Shown here piece after piece: positions 33,962 through 46,837 of a DNA stretch of 64,000 nt. The stretch covers positions 310,001 to 374,000 of the forward strand of contig MOWL01000005.1 of NCBI GenBank assembly GCA_002110485.1, written 5' to 3'. The notes under the pieces are model-generated. The model searched no databases, had not been told where the DNA came from, and saw only the letters and a list, made by a program, of their open reading frames with translations. Source of the stretch: Emergomyces orientalis. Taxonomy: Eukaryota; Ascomycota; Eurotiomycetes; Onygenales; Ajellomycetaceae. The position numbers and the translations under genes are program-made. Each line of letters opens with the position of its first letter. Within the stretch, counting starts at the first letter, position 1.

Positions 33962-36900
33962 GAACCGTATGGTAAGGAATGATAACCCTGGTCTCCAAGT
34001 CCAGAATCGGACGTATCAAAGTTGCTGAGCGGGGAAGATTCTGCTATGGGTGCTGGTGGATATGGGAGATTCAAGTCGCCCGTATTAATTTCAGGAGGGA
34101 AAAGTTTATCCCATTCATTCTATCGAAGGAAATATCAGTGCCAGCGTTCTCCCATTTTTCGTAAAAAATTTTGATGAACATATTTGGGGTCATAGATGCA
34201 GATATTGGGGGAGGAAATAATCAAATAGAAGAATGAGCGAATAATGAAGGTGTAGCATAGAAAACAGTATGCAGAATTAAAAGGAAACTTACCCAGTCAA
34301 TATCTAGCATCGGTAAATCCTCTTGAGTGTCGGCCTTGACGAAGTCCTGCCCGCCACCCATGGCCATTCCACCAGCAGGCGGAGGAGGAGGAGGAGCTGC
34401 TCCAGCACCTCCGGACGCTACACCTGGAAGGAACCACAACCTCGACGATCCAGAATCCTCAGAACTAGTGGTGTCCGACCCGAGGCTTTGGCCTCTAGCA
34501 AGCCGTTGAGAATAATCAGCCACATATTGCGGATTTTGGAGCGATTGCAGCGGTCCATAACTGAAGAACTGGATGGGTTGAACTTGTTGTGGTTGAGAAA
34601 AGGAGGGAACGTGGTGTAACTGAGGCGGCGGCGGTGGTGATTGCTGCTGCTGCGGCTGCCGCGACTGCCACTGTGGCATAGTTGCAGGCGGACTGTGCAT
34701 GTTTGGCTGCTGGTATGGCTCACTTTTCAGTGGATAAGTTGTCATCGGTAAGGGATGTGGTTGGGAGGATGGTATAGATGTCTGATCAGTGCCAGGCGAA
34801 GCTTTCAGACTACCAGCGGCTGAAGTTACAGTGGCGTTATACCGACCTTCGTGCCCCGCTGGCTCGCTAAAGTCAATTGATATCGTATTTTCTTGCCTCA
34901 AAAGACTAGGCCTCGTTTTGAGATCTTCCGCTTCCTGCGTACCCTGCATGCTGACAGGAATTTTCATTTTCCTCCTCTCGCGATAGTGAATCATTCTCTG
35001 TTGAAGTTGGGCTAGGATCTGGCGGGCTTTTCGATCCCGATGTGCCAAAAGTTTATATCTGTTGTTTTCTGAGTATTTCTCTCGCCCAGGCTCGTATGGA
35101 GAAGGTGGAGTCTCAAAAGCATAATACAAACATCGCCAGATGCGGTCAGCTTCCTTGCGCAACGGGTGTTGGTGAACCTCAACGAGGAGTAAGAAGGCAG
35201 TGTGCCATTGGTTGAATGCACCCCAATACCATCCCCATTCCTTGAAGTCCGGGTTCGTTTCGAGCTCAATCGCATCCTCCAACTGTTGGGTACCGCTGGT
35301 TATTATGATTTGTCTCAGCCGATCTGGAACGAGCAGAGTAATGCTATTATGATAGCGATGCAATAACGCGATGTATGAGCGATTTAGATAAAACGATAGA
35401 AGAAGCTGAGCAGCCCGTTGTATTGGTTTTGGATTGAGAACGTGAAAGAGAGGACAAAACTTCGCAGTCGCAGCCCGACGGAACGCTTCGATCTTCCCTA
35501 ATACATGCGTTAAACTCACTGCCTTTTTCTCTATTCTGACCCTGTCAACGTTAATGATCCGCTGTAATTCATGGCATTCGAAGCGTATCCGTATGAAGGT
35601 CATATCTGTCCATTGGGGTTTATCAGCGAGTGGTATAGGTGAAGGCACACTCAAATCATTGTCGTCGATGTTAAGAGGAAACTTGGTGGAGAAGTCTTCT
35701 CTGCGGATCGAAAGCCGCGGGCCTTGCGATTCACTCGTCCGGATATCCAGAAAGCATAGATGGTACCAGATCATCCTCCGAACGTGTGCCTCGATGGGCC
35801 CAAGGCCGTATTCTTGTGGGTCACGGTGGAATCCCATACACTCAGCCAAGCGAATGGCGGTTCCAACAAACACAGAATGGGCACGAGATACTTCTGCTCG
35901 ACACATTGGAATCTATAGAAATATCAGCACCTACTAAACTATCGCATGGTCGAGGCAGAAATATATATTAAAACTTTATTTAAACATAAAAAAAAATTAA
36001 ATCGACAAAACATACCATGTACATCACCAACGCCTGGAGCGTTTGGGTTTTGGTTGTTTTCAAAAAGTTAGCTTTTCCCAAAGCCATTTCTGTTGCCAAT
36101 TGGAAGTTTTCGATGAGTTTCCTCTGCGTAACACCGAAAGTGTTTAGTATCGAGTCCTCTGTCATACTTATTACAGCAGAAAACATCGTGGCAAATATAA
36201 GTGCTTGTAGGGAGTATGCGGGCTCAAGCCCTCGAGAAACATCTAGCCAGAAATTCTCGTTTTGCCTTTCAAAAGTAGGTCGATGGACAATTTTGGCTAT
36301 GGGGTCCACCGCTTCCCAGTATTGTTGCAATAATCTGTTAGCTGCAGCCCGGGATGGAAGGAAATCTGCGAGTGAGTATTTCCGTTCACCACCTCCAAAA
36401 AACATCTCCGAGTGGGGTGCGATGTATGATGGTCCCGGGGTGAAAAGGGATTCGTTGAGCTCAGAAATTAGCTCCGGCAAGCGTGTGGCCTTTGGCTTTG
36501 CTTCATCTGCAGCCTTGTCTGACACGGATAAATCGCCAATGGCCATGGTAATCTGAGTAATGAGGATGTCAGCTCAAGGGAGCAAGGTCCCATAGCGGCA
36601 TTTTTGATGTTCACAGAAGCAATTGATCACGTCTGGTGAAAACGCAAACTAAACATGTTTTAAAGTATAAGAAAAGAAACAGCACACTAACCTCGTCCGC
36701 AATTTTGGGACGGAAAAAGCCTCCAACACGGTCTGTCATTCTTAGCTTCCCTAGCTTGAACCCAAGGTCGAAGGTGTCATCGTCTGATCCATCTTCATAT
36801 GCGGCATCTTGAACTGCTAAGGCAGTTGGCTTTAAGTCTTTCTCATCCTCTGGGACAGGAGCATGCCCCTCAACCGGGTTCTCAAGCAGGCCTCCCAATA

Positions 36901-37423
36901 TATTTGAATCGATCCCACCTTCACTACCAAGATGAGTGCCCTCTTGGAATGAAGCCTTCCTGTCTGCAGCGTCCTGTTCCAGAGAACGTTCCAGTGAACC
37001 CATCTTTTCCTTAAGCTCAGTAAGCTTTTTCCGGGAGTTTGGGTCTAGGGCGGGAGCCAGGAACAAACAATCCCGCTTGGTTTTCGAGCAGTTGCTGCAG
37101 GGGTGAAGCCTGTCGCATTTTAGTTTCCGCCGGCGACATTCCAGGCACGAAGTAATCATACGATTGCGGCGGCGGATGCGCGGGGTGGATGTGGCCGCGG
37201 TGCCCCCTCGATTTGCGGTAGATCCACCTCCCGCAGATTGTGTTCCTGCTTCCCCACCCGCTCCACCATCTCCACCATCTCCATTCCCGCCACGAAGATG
37301 GCTATTATAGGATTCAACTTGCGCAGAGCTCCATTGAGTCGATGATCCGGGTACCTGTGGAGGGGTCTCAGCAGTCGTAGAGCGACTGCGTTGCGGGGAC
37401 GGGCTTAACGACGAATGATTCAT
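33958..37423 (-). CDS. Zn(II)2Cys6 fungal transcription factor, four exons, 1016 aa
   Basis: Exons are 37423-36692, 36552-36016, 35912-34293 and 34119-33958. The Zn2Cys6 cluster (about residues 93-119) starts CLECRRRKLKCDRLHPC and has the standard 2-6-5-2-6 spacing. A short coiled coil (KLTELKEKMGSLERSLE) follows for dimerisation. The fungal-specific regulatory domain covers about 290-560, including YWEAVDPIAKIVHRPTF and RRMIWYHLCFLDIRTSESQG. The C-terminal third is Pro/Gln/Ser-rich, as in activation domains. The last exon (NEWDKLFPPE to SLPYGS) was placed by a CGATAG acceptor and frame continuity. The start is the only ATG of the upstream frame; in-frame codons farther upstream are TTG. The target genes cannot be inferred. 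Confidence 0.9.
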
Positions 37424-40400
37424 TAAAAATAGAATGGGCGTTTGGCCAAAAGGAAGAAAACAAAGAAAAAGCAACGAAGAAAGATCAGATAAGAATCAGG
37501 GCGATAAATCTCCGCTTCCAATCAGCTGGCTCACTGTGAGAAGGGCTGGGATATGGTAGCTAGTCAGGAGGCCGAAGAGGATAATCCGACGCATTTTACG
37601 GACGTAGCAAGTGATGGAATAGACAGAAGCCTAGGGGTAAATATATAAAGGGTTTGGGCGCCGGAGATAACTGAGAATCAGGCAAAACCAGATCTGGAAT
37701 AGCGTCGTATTCAGGGTGAAGTCGTTAACATTTTGGAGGCGGCGGGGGCTGAAGCTTGGAAGCTTATTACTTTCAAACTCCAGGCAGCGAGATTGCCCAA
37801 AATGATCTGATTGACCCCATTGACTACACACTGTGGAGCGGAAAGGAAACAAAGTTCTCTGAGTCAGACGGGGTCTTGCAAGAAAGTAATTTCAATTTCC
37901 AAGTTACGGTTTCCGTGGAGTTTATGGACAGATCTTGTGGATTGAAAATTGGAAAAAGTGAAGAAAAAAGGACAAAAAAGACAAAAAAGGAGAAAAAGAA
38001 AACTCCAATAGTGCATGTGGGAGGATGGAACCCCAATCGCCCGCCAGCCATACGGAGAACAGTACAAGAAAAATCCAAAACACCCAAGGACCCAATTTCA
38101 CGAGGGGAATTATTGTCTGCGCGCGCCCCAAAACTTGGTATTATTTATTCGATGGGGGCCAAGCCATTACATGGCTGAGGGAAGAAAAGTCATTATTGGC
38201 CTCTGCTCTGAGAATGCCCTCTTTGGGCATAGCGGGGAGAGACAGAGAGACCTCAATTGAAAAAAGGTTTCCTGTGCCTGTTGAAAAGGGGATGCACTCG
38301 TTAACTACTCCGTACAGGAAGATGGAATAATAAATGCCATGGTGGTGGTCCATGAGCAATTCAGGTAAAATTTTCCAACCCAGCACATTCCCAGTCAGGA
38401 TACCTCCTCGCCTTATATGGTCTTGTGCAGACATCCCCAGCTAGGAAGACGCTGAGCTGTGTTTCTCCCATATTCAGGAAAGAGTTCTCTCTGGGGATGT
38501 GAATGATAGAAATCAGCTTTGACAGAAAACATCATTCACCCCTTACATTGGCATGTCCGTCAACTTGTCAAAGTTGAGAAAATTATTCAGCGAGCTGCAT
38601 TGCGGCATGACAGGCTTTCTGGGAAATCTGACTGAAATAAACTTTTCATCTGGATTTGTTCCGGGTTTACGCTACTGGACCACTAACGACGACGACCGAG
38701 TCTTCCCTGTAACAAAAGAGGGTGATGGAAACTCTCCCGAAGTTAGCATGGGAATGGTTGCGTTGCAAGCACGACAGGTACAGTACATACAGGTACTTGC
38801 AGGGTGTCAGTTTGCTCGTGAACACCGGGCTTTTGTATCAGCACCTGGAGCTCGTTCAGCAGGGGTTCCAAAGCTTACGGGTCGCAGCTTAGGATGACAC
38901 CCTGTTCCAGCGCCTGGCTAGCAATTCGAGCTTGGCTAATTAAAATTTTGCTTGAGATCAACGTAAACTCCCAGTGCTAAGATCGCGATTCCGTACTCCC
39001 GTGCTCCGTACAAAGTCATGGATATCCCAGTGTATTAGTACAGAGTACGGAGTAGGTTATAGCATAATAAATATTATGCTCAAGACACTGAAGTGACCTT
39101 GGTCAGGAAAATCCTTCAACCCAACCTGATATAATTATAGATGAAAAGTTTACGCTAAGCATGGCCAGGCTTCTTTTCCCACCACCAGTGTTCAACCTTT
39201 TTCTAACTATAAAACAATGGTAACCCGCAAACGTGCGCCAACACAGAAAAAGTTGAATGGCAGTGTATGCAGGCCAACAACGGCTAATAATTCGCCCAAC
39301 GCTTAGCCTACTGGGCTAGCTACTGCACAGGCAAGGATGGTCAAGGGGCCCCCGAAACACTGGCTAATGACGCTATCTGGATCAAGTCGGGCAAGTTCAA
39401 AAAAAATTTATACTGGTTTGAGGACACATTATATCATTTCGTGCTTTGATACAGACAGTACATACATCCATTGACCATCCAGATACAATTTTCATTGGCC
39501 TAGAAAGGAAAACCAATTACTCCTGTTTGCCCATTTGTCCTTTTATGAAGCTGTTTAACAGAAGACGCAGTTTGACTTGCGCGCCCTATCTTGCACTACG
39601 CACTCGGTGCAGTTTTTCCTCTGGCACCTCGCATGACCATGGCACCTGAATATCGTGCACGTCAAGGGCTCTGCTACCAAAGGTTGGTCCATCGGTTCCC
39701 TCTCGCAAACAGCTGTAGACCATGGCGGGTTAACTGGAAGAAGAAGCTCAGGTGGTGTCCAGATCTGATCTTCTCCCACTTGAAAACTGTCAACATTTGC
39801 CCAAAGCTCTAGCAGATGCTACCAGAAGACTGACTTGCAACAGTCATCAGCTGAGCACTAGTGAGTCTAGCGTAATCAATGACATTGCCAACTTCATCAA
39901 AGGATCGCAGAATCCCATCGTCAGCGAAATGGCAGGATTCCATCCGGAGCCCACGGACAATATCTGATGGACTCCAATTCTCTAAGCCGCCATCAACAAT
40001 GCAAATTTGAGGGATGCACTTGTCTAATATTCAACCTCATTCAACCTCAACCACCCTCAATATATTCTTTTTCTCGTTTCACTTCTCTGGTGTATCATTT
40101 TATTGCTCGAATTCAATAGTCAGGGACATCTAGAAGATATAAATCTGAATTCACGTAGGTGCTTATGTATCTGAATCTACACCCGTATTTTATATTTTAA
40201 TTCGCTCCTTTCTTCCAGGCCAGGAATGGCTGATGTGGCCCCATTTTAGAATCAATGTTCTGCTCCCCACATGTCACCTCAGATTACTACCATATTGTTG
40301 GGATTAGAGTTTAGAATTATTCTGATGTAGAAATATGATAAAATCATTGGTGCTGAGATAATGGTTTGGTAGCACTGGCTTGTAATTCCAACGGTCCCTT

Positions 40401-41601
40401 AACGCCTGGGTAATCTATCAGATTCAGTTACATGGAAAGTTAGTTAGCTCTGAGCGACAGAGCAGAAAATATGAGGTGCCCAAGATCGTGAAAAGCTCGG
40501 ATATTTTGGCCCCATAATCGCAATGATGGTCACTGGCAACCCTAATACATCTCGAGCATATTTTCAACCTCCAACACCTGGTCTGACTCTCTACGCTACC
40601 TATGAATTATTCACAGTTTTTATAATTATTTAATTTTTCACCAATTCTACATTATAATATATAATTATATAGAGACAGTTTATATAGATAATCAATAGTT
40701 CATTTATATATAAATGAAAAATTTCTCAAATAGAAAAGAAACTAGAAGAAAAATATCAATAGTAAGTGAACGAGTGATGTATTTGATGGAGTTCTGGAAG
40801 ATTGGCAGGGGCTGCTCGGGGCGCTTAGGGTCAGCCAATTAATAATCGGGCGTTCGACACCTTCGGCTTGGTACTTGGGCACGGTTTCAGCTTCCCCCGG
40901 CCCATACGCGAGCTAGCGGGTTATGGTACTGGGGAATCCCGCCCGGAGATTAAGAGGAAGAGCTCCCTCCCATCGGGAGCTTAGTTTTAATTTCCTTGGG
41001 GCCAATGGCATAGTCCTTCACCAGTGTCCCGGGAAACCTAACGAGGAGTCGGGCGGGAATGATGGAGGCCGAAAAACCCTAAAATTACCTCTAAAGAGTT
41101 GCCCCAGGTGGGCACGAATCGGAGAGAGGTCGAAAGATACGGTACTCTCTACGGAGTCTGAGATTCGCAAGGTTTTCTGTCGCCATAAGATGTAGCCACC
41201 ACCCAACCATCAACCACCGTGAATGCTTATGCCAGACTAAAAATGAAACGGGAAAACGGAGGGAATGAAGCCTGTATCCCCGACATGCTCTGTATCTACG
41301 AATAGGAGAAGAAAAGTTGACAAGTAAATGGTGAAAAAGGAGCATGAACACCTCGAAAGAGAATGAACCACAAAGGACAGAAAAAAAGAAAGGAAATGAA
41401 AAATGAAAGGGGCGTCTTGCTCCGAATATCAACATCGATTTATTCTAATATGCTCCATATCGACATATCATACCTAAGTGGACTCTCAACTGCTGGAGAA
41501 CCCCCTCCATTCATCCATACCTCCTTTAAATACAAATTGTAACTGGGGTCCCACATTTGCTTCCAAAAATCAAAACTAAAATCAAAAGAAAATTAGGGAA
41601 A
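37424..41601. other. 4.2-kb region without a supportable gene
   Basis: It lies upstream of the transcription factor and downstream of the nucleoporin gene. It contains only short frames without recognised domains (the longest ATG frame is 38553-38897). Imperfect inverted copies of a CTCCGTAC-like word occur at about 38986-39058. An AT-rich core lies at 40600-40780 and a more GC-rich part at 40800-41100. It may be a long promoter or leader of the transcription factor, or decayed repeat DNA. I see no TIR, LTR, tRNA or rRNA signature. Confidence 0.5.
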
Positions 41602-44600
41602 TCATATCTCATCCATCCCTCTCACCCTAGCATTCCTATTCCCATCCACCAACGCCGTCCGTAAATGTCCCACAATCTCGCGCCGGCGTTTGTTTTTAGC
41701 CATCCACCGCTGCGCGTCTTCCTCTGCCGCAAGAGCTAAATCACCAGGCCCGCTGATGCTCTGCAGCAGGCTCTTTTTCCCAGCACTGCCAAGTAAACTT
41801 GACCGGAATCGTACATGGGCCTTCGTAGCAGAATCAGGGGTATAATATGCGCTCCTCATACCAGCAGCAGCACCGTCCACGGAGCCCCGCGAGCCAGGTG
41901 TGACGGAGACTCGAGAAAGCCCTCGATGTTTCGGTGGCGGCGTGAGGAAAGGTGAAGCTTCACGGCTTTGGTATCGCACTGAGCCTGAGCCCGGTCCACC
42001 ACCACTAGAACCCGAGACATCAATGCCAAGCCGACGAAGTTGAGCTTCCAGGACGTCAATGTCGCCGCTTTTCTTTTCGGCCATATTGGTCATAGTGGCG
42101 ATGGTTGAGGTGACGGCTTCGACGGTAGGTCTTGGCATGGTCCTGCGTCTGTCGGAGCCGTTGATGTTACTACTGTCGGAGTCTGGTTTTGCGGAGTCGG
42201 CGATCTTGGCGCGGAGGATGGAGATTTCTTTCTCTAAATTGGCCATTTTCGATTGTACGGTTGTGGACGCTTTTCGCAAGTCTTGTTGGAGAGTGGCCTG
42301 CTCTGCGGATAGGGGGGCTGAGGCGATGGCCACAGTGTCGACGTGAGCGTCAATGGTTCGTCGAAGGCTGGCGCATTGACCACGTAGAGTCACGATATCT
42401 TTGCTGAAGAGTCGTTGGCAGCTTTCCAGCGTTTCCTCAACTTTTTGCAATTGTTGTTGCTGGAGTGAGGTATCTAAAGCCGTTATCCCTGCCTCCAGTT
42501 TATCGACCTCGGATAAAAGAAGCTTTTCTTCCAAAATATCACTTGGCTGCTCACTTTGCAGAATGTCTAGCCAGTGTTTATAGCTGGGTTCTTTGGCTGT
42601 GTATTGATATAGTAAGAACGACGATAAGGACCTTGAATTGATTCCTAAGGTGTCAATCATGGAGTTGATGTCCCGATACAAACGCTCAATTTGCCCTGGT
42701 ATTCCAGGCTTTAAGCTTTCTCCTGTGTAATCCTGATGTGGGAGGAAGGGGTCCAACGTTGGTGCCGGGGAGAGAGGTCGTGCCAGATCTGCCCGAAGTT
42801 GCTCATCTTCGTCATCCTCACTCAGTTGCAGGGATTCAGACGCTAGCAGTTGAGCTTGGAGACTAAGCTCTTCAGTTTGATCTTCCTCGTCGACTGGGGG
42901 TATGATCTGTTTCGAGAGCATGGAACTCTCGAGGGTCACTTTTCTTTGTGCCAAAGCACGACCAGGTGCGCTAGGTGCGCTAGTAGATCGCAAGCCATCC
43001 CTTCCTAAGGTGTGCCTTAGAGGAGTTCGACGTACTGGACTCGGGGACCTTGGAGCTAAGCGTATGCGGCCATCCGGTAGTTTGGGGGCGGGGAAAATCG
43101 GCTCCGTAATTTCCCCAAAAAGCTGCCTTGGTTCTTTTGGTTGCTTGGCCGGTGAAGGGGCTTTTGTGAAAACAGAATTATCCGGACTTCTCTCCGCAGG
43201 ACCACCAAAGGAGCTTTCGGGCGACGTCTTGAGACTTTGAACACGTTCTTCAGCGTTTTCTTCAACGGGGCTAATATCACCAGCGACCTCTTCTCCGCTA
43301 TCTTCAAAATCTGCTGATTCCCCTTCATCAGATTCTGCAGGCAAAGCAACCGCAACTTCTTTCGGAGTCTCTGGCTTTTTCGAGGCGATGAAATCGGGGG
43401 GTAATGGTGCTTCCTCGTATGAACTCTTGGATACGCTCGATGAAGAGGCTGATGTATCCCCAGGCGCATAAACGTCTCTGCTTGTCGGTTCTGGGGGGAG
43501 GGGAGGCTCAGCTACTTTCGGCATTGGTGTCTCCTCCTTGTCACTAGGCGGTTCGACTTTGACTGTAGATTCTGATAGGCTACTTTCATCTGGCAAGGAA
43601 GGAGGTGATAGTGAGGGCTTCTCAGGTTCCTTAGGTGCCATGGAGGTGGGAAGTTTTCCGAAAAGTGAGCTTAGTTCTTTCGCCTGGATAGGTGGTGAAG
43701 GTTTGGGCGGATGTGGGGCGCCAAACAAGTTTGTGTTGGAGGGTACACTGCTCAGAGGCTTTTGAGGTTCTGGAATTGTTGGTTTGGGCGGTGGAGAAGA
43801 TGAAATTGAAGGTAAGGATAGCGGAGGAGAAATTTTGGGGGTGTCAATAGGTTTTTTCTCAGTTGGTTCATCGAAATTCATCAGGCCAGCAAAGGAAAAT
43901 GCCCCTTTTGGTTCCTCGGGTTTATCTTCGTCCATGGTGGTCGTCGTATCTGGTTTGAATCCAGAACTTTGAGCGAATCCTCCGAAAGGAGATGGCTGGG
44001 TCTGAGGAGGCGCAGGAGATGGCGCTTTGTTTGCAACAGAACCGAAAATGGGTTGTCCAGCTTTCGCAAATGGGCTGTCTCCGGCGGGAGGTTTCCCGAA
44101 AATGCTCCCTCCGGACGGCTGAGTAGCTTTAATAGTAGCAAAGCTGTCACCAGCAGCTGCAAATGAGCCAAACCCTCCGCCAGAACCACCAAACGGATGA
44201 GTGAGCAACCCACTGGTGGCCGCACCACTAGCTCCAGGAGTACCGCTGAACGCACCAAACCCTGATCCAAAGGGAGAGGTAGTGGTTGCTTTACTCAAAA
44301 GGGTCGGCTGGCCGAATGCAGAAGTTCGTTGACCCAACACGCTTGGGCTACCGAATGCAGGAGTAGTTGAGCCAAAACTATTAGTAGTAGCAGCTGGCTG
44401 GTTGGGTGATTGATATGAGCCAAATCCCCGAGAGGCCCAGGAAGTTTGCGAGCCAAGGGCAGGCGGGGTTCCGAAAGGAGGGGGGCGATTTACTCCTAGA
44501 CCCGAGGGAGATCCAAATGGTGATGTTGATGGTTGTCCGAAAGCAGATTGTCCGAGCGAAGGCTTTCCGAACGGGGATGGCCCGAAAGCTGGTTTGGGCG

Positions 44601-46190
44601 TTTGAGGAGCCATCATCGACGAGCCTACCGGGGTTTGTTGTGGCTGTGATGGTTGTACCGGCTGTGCACCCCCAGCTGCGACAAGGCCATGGTACGGTAA
44701 GCGCTGCCGAATCGACTCGGAGTACACAAACCACCAGGATGACAATACACCATCATTGTTGAGCACGAGGATGCTAGGTAGAGGAGTCCCAGAATCTTGG
44801 ATATCTTCTCCAGGAATAGGAGACGAAACAATATCTTTACTCGATAAATCAATTGCAAGTCCAACAGGGGAAGTGTTTTCCGAATCATCTGTTAGGGGGA
44901 GTTCGGCTCTCCTTGAATCTTCAGACATTGTAGTAACGGTGAACGCATCAGTTACGAGTATACCCCCTTCCTCGGATAGTGCCTTGCTAGATTTCGTAAA
45001 AAGACCTATGTCTGTTGAAGCGGTCGATGAGACAATCAATACATCCTTGAGCTCAGGCTTAAAATCTCTGAGACGGCCGATGAATTGATATGCAGGGTTT
45101 CGTTCGAGGCCCCAGGGTGGGCAGACTTCTGGTAGCTTTTGGAAGGTGTAACTATCTGGCGGTTGGCGATTTAGAACGTAGTACGTTGATTCCGGTTGAT
45201 TTTCAGGAAAGGATGTTGGGGTATAAACAATAAAAAACACATTGTTCTCCAGCCACGAGATAGAAGACACTGGAAAAACAAATATAATTAGTCCGCCATT
45301 TTAGCCAGATTCAAAATCTTAAAGGGATATGGACCGACCATGCTTATCTCCACCCAAATCCGGAGGTCGGGGAATCTCCGCCTTCACCTCCCCTTCGGGA
45401 GTCATTTGAAATGCACTTCCATTCCCCAACCCAGCCACTAATTGCTTCCCCCTGTTACTCCATGAGACACAGCTTACGCCGGATTTTAAAACAGGTCCGG
45501 AGTGACCTTGAACAAGCTGATTTGTTTGCAAATTTGCCATCAATAGCTCTCCGTCCGTAGTCACGGCGGCAAACAATTCCGCAAGCATGGGGTTTGGAGC
45601 CAGAGCTCGTAGCCTTGCACCGTTCAAAGAAAGAGTAAGTGCGGGTTGTGAATTTCCCTGCATCAACGCAGCCATTTCGTATGCAATCAAACCACTGCCA
45701 TCTGCAGCAGCTACAACAAGTACATTTTCATCTGCGGAGAACGCCACATGCGATACTTTTTGTGGGAGCGGAATTTGTAGTTGCGGTTGAAATGACCTGA
45801 TGTTACTGTCTCCAGTCGCGTCTGCGGTATATGCTTTTCTGACAGCATCTGTGCTTGCAATTACAAGACCTTCAGGTCCCGCAGCTGCGAGCAAGCCCTT
45901 TACAGATGCTACGCTCAACAAAGAGCAGGTGGGGGGAGGAAGGGAATCGTTTGGCCATGGGGTGGGGAACAGCTTGACTTTTGAATCTCCGGCGATGGAG
46001 AGGAAGCCAACTTCCTATTAAAACAAACAGAGGTATGTAAGCTAAAATCCCCCCCTCAAAGAGTATAAATAAGTAAATATTAGGTGCATCATACCTGGGT
46101 CTGGATTTCCTGTAGCTCAGGGCCGAGCTGGACATTTGCCGCCTGGCTACCACCAAAGCCTGCGCCTGGCTGGGAGGAGGCGAAGGCCAT
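41602..46190 (-). CDS. NUP159: FG nucleoporin of the Nup159/Nup214 type, three exons, 1479 aa
   Basis: Exons are 46190-46095, 46014-45339 and 45269-41602. Residues 1 to about 440 form a beta-propeller-like domain (EVGFLSIAGDSKVKLFP, HVAFSADENVLVVAAADG, VSSISWLENNVFFIVYT), as in the cytoplasmic nucleoporin that docks the DEAD-box helicase Dbp5. A long FG-repeat domain follows (PFG, AFGQ and FGS repeats, about 460-800), then a Ser/Pro/Glu-rich spacer. A C-terminal coiled coil (about 1130-1340) fits assembly with Nup82 and Nsp1. It acts at the cytoplasmic face of the nuclear pore in mRNA export (family knowledge). The second intron uses a GTCGGT donor. Many antisense frames across the FG region are artefacts of composition. 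Confidence 0.9.
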
Positions 46191-46837
46191 TTTAAGGAGC
46201 TCGAGGTCGGAGGAAACCGCACGGGGCTTAGAATCTAAAGAATACCTGGGCCTTGGAGCATTGAGCGCGGGTTGTTGGGCGGCACGGAGATTTGTAAAGG
46301 AGCGGCGTTGGAGTGCACTGGGGCTCCTGCTAAAGAGCTGAAGAGTTGGTCCGAAAATCTTGGTGGCGCGTGCTCCCCAAGGGAGGAGGGGAAGAGGGCA
46401 AAAAGAGAAGAAGAGAAGCTTTAGCGGAAGAAGCTGAGTGAGATATGCAAGGCGTTCAGACCATAGCGAGCCTCGCGCGTTGGTAAAGAGATGAGGCGCA
46501 AGAAGACAGTAAACAACAGATAGTAAATATACTGACTTCAAGGGATGTTTTTTCTTGTTGATGTTGGTTTTGGCGTCGATTGGGCACGTGCAGCTCAGGC
46601 GCAGGCAGCTCGAGCTTCGTCACTTCAACATTGACACTACAACAATACAGCTTAATACATCATTTATACTCAACTATCCACTCTCCCAGTCACATCTCTC
46701 TCTGTGACTAGCTAGTTACTGTTAGAATTGCTTGAGATACTCTGCTTGATACACTCTCGCTTTCATATTTATCTCTGAACAAACCAGCAGATAACTAACT
46801 GCTCACACCTCCCTGTTAAGACGCTTCCATCCTCACC
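46191..46837. other. Divergent promoter region between the nucleoporin gene and PUP1
   Basis: 647 bp between start codons. The minus-strand frame stays open upstream of the nucleoporin ATG, but the added sequence looks unrelated to the family. I see no repeated operator. Confidence 0.45.

Noticed and set aside
37756..38178. 140-codon plus-strand frame
   Set aside because: It begins at TTG, not ATG, is low-complexity Lys-rich, and has no family resemblance.
38553..38897. 114-codon ATG frame as a gene
   Set aside because: No recognisable domain, no splice partners, and composition like the surrounding non-coding DNA.
38920..39100. CTCCGTAC-like inverted words as transposon ends or an attachment site
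   Set aside because: The copies are imperfect and short, with no target duplication or coding frame between them.
42902..45088. Several antisense frames across the nucleoporin FG region
   Set aside because: They mirror the biased codon composition of the FG and Ser/Pro repeats and have no independent support.
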